DNA of 9,266 nt, taken from the NCBI GenBank assembly GCA_003157675.1, contig PMKG01000466.1, positions 1 through 9,266 on the forward strand, written 5' to 3'. The stretch is from Acidobacteriota bacterium. Lineage in GTDB: Bacteria > Acidobacteriota > Vicinamibacteria > Vicinamibacterales > Fen-181. Positions 6,989 through 9,266 of this stretch are shown piece after piece. Numbering within the stretch: the first letter of the stretch is position 1; each line of letters opens with the position of its first letter. The notes under the pieces are model-generated. The model was not told where the DNA came from. It saw nothing but the letters and a program-made list of their open reading frames with translations, and ran no database searches. The position numbers were made by a program, and so were the translations under genes.

Positions 6989-7627
6989 GTGAATCGGGAC
7001 ATGGTGAGGACGGCGCTCGCCGCCGTCGCCGCGCTGCTGCTCGTCAGCCCGGCGCTCTACGCGCAGACCGACTCGTCGATTGCGGTTGGCGTCGCCCTGA
7101 CGTTCTACGACCCGGCCAACGCCGACGCGTCTCACCCGACCGGGTTCGGTCTGGTCGGCCGCCTGCGACGGGGGTCGGGCCTTGGCGCCACGATTGGCAT
7201 GGACTGGTTCACGTCCGATCTCCGGGCCGACGTCGGCGGGCAATCGACGCCGGTCGGCCACCTGACCATCCGGCCGTTCATGGCCGGCGTCTCCTATATC
7301 CGCCAGTTCCACCGCTACGCCGTCAGCACGGGCATCGTCGGCGGCTGGGCGTTCAACTCGCTGTCGCAGTCGGATGCGGAGCGCGCGTCCTATGGCACCC
7401 GCGTCGGCATTCCCGGAGCGAGCGTCTCGATCTCGAACTGCCTGGCGGTCGAGCCGAACGTGACCTTCTGGTACGAGCTGGGCCACCACTTCGCTACGTC
7501 GGCGTCGGTCGCCTACATGGTGGCCAGGCCGACGCTCACGGCCCGTGGCCCGGGAGGCTCGCGGACCGACAAGGTCAACCTCGACGCCACGGTTATCACC
7601 TTCGCGCTGGTTTACGGAGTCTTCTAG
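6989..7627 (+). CDS. Small outer-membrane beta-barrel protein, unknown role
   Basis: The protein has 212 residues from GTG 6989 (208 from ATG 7001, both in frame). A signal peptide is clear: NRDMVR, the hydrophobic run TALAAVAALLLVSPAL, and cleavage near LYA/Q at residue 25-26. The mature part alternates polar and hydrophobic residues with repeated strand-like segments, such as SSIAVGVALTFYDP, GLGATIGMDWFTSD, PFMAGVSYIRQF and YAVSTGIVGGWAFN. It ends VITFALVYGVF; a terminal Phe preceded by alternating hydrophobics is the usual BAM signal of outer-membrane barrels. At this length an 8-strand barrel like OmpA- or OmpX-type proteins is likely. I cannot assign a function. A REP-like palindrome pair starts directly after its stop codon. 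Confidence 0.75.
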   Translation: MNRDMVRTALAAVAALLLVSPALYAQTDSSIAVGVALTFYDPANADASHPTGFGLVGRLRRGSGLGATIGMDWFTSDLRADVGGQSTPVGHLTIRPFMAGVSYIRQFHRYAVSTGIVGGWAFNSLSQSDAERASYGTRVGIPGASVSISNCLAVEPNVTFWYELGHHFATSASVAYMVARPTLTARGPGGSRTDKVNLDATVITFALVYGVF

Positions 7628-7629
7628 CC

Positions 7630-7698
7630 GGCGCACGGCTGAAGCCATGCGCTGTCTGGAATAGTCTCGTCAGATAGCGCAGGGCTTAGCCCTGCGCC
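7630..7698. repeat. REP-doublet-like element: two related palindromes around a spacer
   Basis: Hairpin A (7631-7652) pairs GCGCACGGCT with AGCCATGCGC around a GA loop, with one mismatch. Hairpin C (7677-7697) pairs GCGCAGGGCT with AGCCCTGCGC around a single T, ten perfect pairs. The two stems share a GCGCA-GGCT core. Between them TGCGCTGTCTG (7648-7658) can pair with CAGATAGCGCA (7671-7681), ten Watson-Crick pairs and one G-T, as an alternative fold. The ends GGCGCA (7630-7635) and TGCGCC (7693-7698) are also inverted repeats. It begins three bases after the beta-barrel stop codon. There is no T-run, so it is not a standard intrinsic terminator, although it could protect the mRNA 3' end. Confidence 0.75.
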
Positions 7699-7756
7699 CC
7701 GGCGTCGGCCCCTCGTCGTCCGCCGGCGGCCCGTCCCGATTTCTGTCATCATCCGT

Positions 7757-7766
7757 AAGAGGAGGA
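7757..7766 (+). promoter_or_regulatory. Strong Shine-Dalgarno site of the DinB-like gene
   Basis: AAGAGGAGGA ends seven bases before ATG 7774. This long anti-SD match at ideal spacing fixes the start and contrasts with the absent sites before the lyase and symporter genes. No clear promoter hexamers are seen between the palindromes and this site. Confidence 0.8.
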
Positions 7767-7773
7767 TTCGACC

Positions 7774-8268
7774 ATGGCCATGAAGGATGCGCTGTTGCCG
7801 GAGTTCGACCACGAGATGGCGGTCACGCGCAAGGTGCTCTCGCGCGTGCCGGATGACAGACTCGGCTGGAAGCCCCATCCGAAGTCGATGACATTCGGGC
7901 GGCTGGCCACGCACGTCGCGGAGATCCCCGGGTGGGTGAAGGAAACGCTGACGAGCGACGGCATCGACATGGGCGCCGACTACCAGCCCACCGTCCTGGC
8001 GTCGCGTGCGGAGCTGCTCGCGAAGTTCGAGAAGATGGTCGCCGTCGCTCGTTCGGTGATCGAATCGACGCCCGACGCCCAGTACTTCACGCCGTGGACG
8101 CTCAAGGCCGGCGGCCACGAGGTCTTCACGATGCCGAAGGCCGCCGTCTATCGCAGCTTCGTGCTCAGCCACCTGGTCCACCACCGGGCGCAACTCTCCG
8201 TCTACCTTCGGCTGAACGACATCCCGGTGCCGTCGATCTACGGACCGAGCGCGGACGAACCATCATGA
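7774..8268 (+). CDS. DinB/DfsB-family putative metal-dependent protein
   Basis: This 164-residue protein has the usual DinB-superfamily length, a four-helix bundle. It opens KDALLPEFDHEMAVTRKVLSRVPDDRLGWKPHPKSMTFGRLATHVAEIPGW, matching the family layout: helix 1, a W-x-P-x-P-x-S-M turn, and a helix with His47. Near the end HLVHHRAQLSVYLRLNDIPVP gives His133 and His137 in the H-x-x-x-H arrangement before R-x-Q. His47, His133 and His137 would form the three-histidine metal site, and all are present. Relatives include damage-inducible proteins of unknown activity and thiol transferases that use bacillithiol or mycothiol; nothing here tells which. Two hairpins follow its stop codon. Confidence 0.87.
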   Translation: MAMKDALLPEFDHEMAVTRKVLSRVPDDRLGWKPHPKSMTFGRLATHVAEIPGWVKETLTSDGIDMGADYQPTVLASRAELLAKFEKMVAVARSVIESTPDAQYFTPWTLKAGGHEVFTMPKAAVYRSFVLSHLVHHRAQLSVYLRLNDIPVPSIYGPSADEPS

Positions 8269-8272
8269 GGGC

Positions 8273-8303
8273 CGACTCGCGCGGATCGCTATCGCGCGAG
8301 TCG
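8273..8303. repeat. Perfect 11-bp hairpin after the DinB-like gene
   Basis: CGACTCGCGCG at 8273-8283 pairs perfectly with CGCGCGAGTCG at 8293-8303 around a nine-base loop. It starts four bases after the DinB-like stop codon. No T-run follows on either strand, so a role as terminator is only possible, not shown. Confidence 0.7.
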
Positions 8304-8312
8304 CCCTGAGCG

Positions 8313-8348
8313 AGCCCCTCGACTTCACCCGTGGCGAGTCGAAGGGCT
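8313..8348. repeat. 12-bp imperfect hairpin at the hydrolase 3' end
   Basis: AGCCCCTCGACT at 8313-8324 pairs with AGTCGAAGGGCT at 8337-8348 with one mismatch, around a 12-base loop. The right arm reaches the last base of the hydrolase TAA stop codon on the minus strand. Together with CGCCCTGAGCGAG just before it, the sequence resembles widespread dispersed motifs of the type CGCCCTGAGCGAAGTCGAAGG. No T-run is present. Confidence 0.6.
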
Positions 8349-9266
8349 TACTTCGCGCCGCTCTTGGCGATCCAGGCGGCGATCGCGTCGATCACGTCCG
8401 GCGCGACGTGTCCGGGCTGCATGATCGCCCGGACCTCCGCCGGTCCGTCGGTCGGCGTGAAGATGTGCGTCAGGCTGGGAAACAGCATCGACGCCGAGCC
8501 GGGCCTCTTCGCGGCCACCGCGGCCAGCGCCTCGAAATCGGCCTGGAACACCTGCGCGTCCTTTCCACCCTTGAGCACGAGCAGTGGCGCCTTGGTGTTC
8601 TTCAGTTCGGCGATCGGGTCGCGGATGATCAGATCGCGAATCGCGGCGGGCTGCTGGCCCTGCAGCTCCGTCGCCGTGGCGGTCCCGGCCCTCACCTCCG
8701 CCATGATGGCGTCCTGCTGCTTCAGCGTCTCCTGCTGGCGGGCGTCATCCTGCCCCGCGAGGAGTGCCTTCACCTGGTCGCGGATCACCGCGTCCATCGG
8801 CCGGCCGGCCGTCGCCATCAGGATCAGCCCTGCCACCGGAACGCGCTCGCCCACGTAGATGGCCGCCAGTCCGCCGAGGCTGTGCCCCAGCACGTACACG
8901 CGGTTCGGGTCGACCTCGGGCAGCGTCCCGGCGAACGTCGCGGCGTCCACCCCGTCGTCGATCGACTCCGAGTCGAGGGACCCCTTGTAAGACTTCGGAA
9001 ACGCGAACGTGCGCTTGTCGAAGCGAAGCGTGGCCACGCCGCGCTCGGCGAGGCCCCACGCGAGGTCCCGGAACGGCGTGTTCGGACCGATCGTCTCGTC
9101 ACGGTCGTTGGGGCCCGAGCCGGCCAGCATCACGACGACCGGCACGCGCGCCGGGTTCTTCGGCAGGCAGAGGACGGTCGGATAGGGCACGCCGTCGAGC
9201 TGCTTGAACGTCACGGTGCGCTCGGTCACGCCGGCGGGCGGCTCGGCCGCCTTCGGCGCCGCGACG
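8348..9266 (-). CDS. Alpha/beta hydrolase, N-terminus cut by window edge
   Basis: The frame is open from the window edge to TAA at 8348-8350, giving 305 visible residues. Upstream of GTG 9229 it continues as VAAPKAAEPPAG, a linker-like stretch, so the true start lies outside and GTG 9229 is probably internal. Many relatives carry a signal peptide or a DUF3887-type domain in front. The visible part is a complete hydrolase core: VVVMLAGSGPNDRDE (oxyanion region and family motif), DLAWGLAERGVATLRFDKR, and the nucleophile elbow GHSLGG with its serine at 8879-8881. It ends with LLVLKGGKDAQV (acidic residue) and SLTHIFTP (catalytic histidine). The Ser-Asp-His triad is intact. A long helical lid, about residues 157-222 of the visible part, is rich in Gln, Ala and Asp. 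It probably cleaves esters or peptides; the substrate is unknown. It is convergent with the DinB-like gene. Confidence 0.85.
   Translation of the reverse strand, partial: VAAPKAAEPPAGVTERTVTFKQLDGVPYPTVLCLPKNPARVPVVVMLAGSGPNDRDETIGPNTPFRDLAWGLAERGVATLRFDKRTFAFPKSYKGSLDSESIDDGVDAATFAGTLPEVDPNRVYVLGHSLGGLAAIYVGERVPVAGLILMATAGRPMDAVIRDQVKALLAGQDDARQQETLKQQDAIMAEVRAGTATATELQGQQPAAIRDLIIRDPIAELKNTKAPLLVLKGGKDAQVFQADFEALAAVAAKRPGSASMLFPSLTHIFTPTDGPAEVRAIMQPGHVAPDVIDAIAAWIAKSGAK

Noticed and set aside
5474..7648. 724-codon open frame on the minus strand
   Set aside because: It crosses the symporter end, the DUF362 gene in another frame and the beta-barrel gene on the opposite strand. Its composition is Arg-rich and motif-free, while all three real genes carry family signatures.
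8873..8886. Hydrolase as a broken gene because its start is missing
   Set aside because: The frame is open to the window edge and the Ser-Asp-His triad is intact, so it is cut by the window rather than damaged.

Overview
This is a GC-rich window of about 9.3 kb with seven ordinary-sized protein genes, one short gene, and repeat-rich gaps between them. The gene content fits an environmental Acidobacteriota, possibly a Vicinamibacteria-like lineage. The pointers are a secreted multi-domain PIG-L deacetylase with a TRGEGGQNEIG motif, a Tat-exported DUF362 protein, a sodium:solute symporter with a long loop, a DinB protein and an alpha/beta hydrolase. The lineage is inferred from gene style; there is no rRNA or marker gene to confirm it. 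No tRNA, rRNA, CRISPR array, transposase or phage gene is visible.

Layout. (1) 1-2385, minus: exported PIG-L/LmbE-type deacetylase, cut at its C-terminus by the window edge. (2) 2386-2498: divergent promoter gap. (3) 2499-5815, plus: a three-gene cassette of an argininosuccinate-lyase-family enzyme, a 38-residue single-span membrane microprotein whose GTG start overlaps the lyase stop, and a 575-residue sodium:solute symporter with an Ala/Arg/Glu-rich loop of about 85 residues. (4) 5806-5897: a period-7 repeat tract that supplies the symporter stop codon. (5) 5902-6891, minus: Tat-signal DUF362 protein. (6) 6892-6988: second divergent promoter gap. (7) 6989-7627, plus: small outer-membrane beta-barrel protein. 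(8) 7628-7700: paired palindromes resembling a REP doublet. (9) 7774-8268, plus: DinB-like protein. (10) 8269-8348: two hairpins at a convergent gene end. (11) 8348-9266, minus: alpha/beta hydrolase, cut at its N-terminus by the window edge.

The only genes that clearly work together are lyase, microprotein and symporter. A plausible reading is that the symporter imports an amino-acid-like compound, the lyase cleaves an N-substituted aspartate or related compound, and the microprotein is an accessory subunit of the symporter. The substrate is unknown. The remaining genes look like independent units. All three places where genes end hold repeats or hairpins, and none has a canonical U-tract terminator. 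Two plus-strand genes have a -10-like hexamer so close to the start codon that they may be leaderless.
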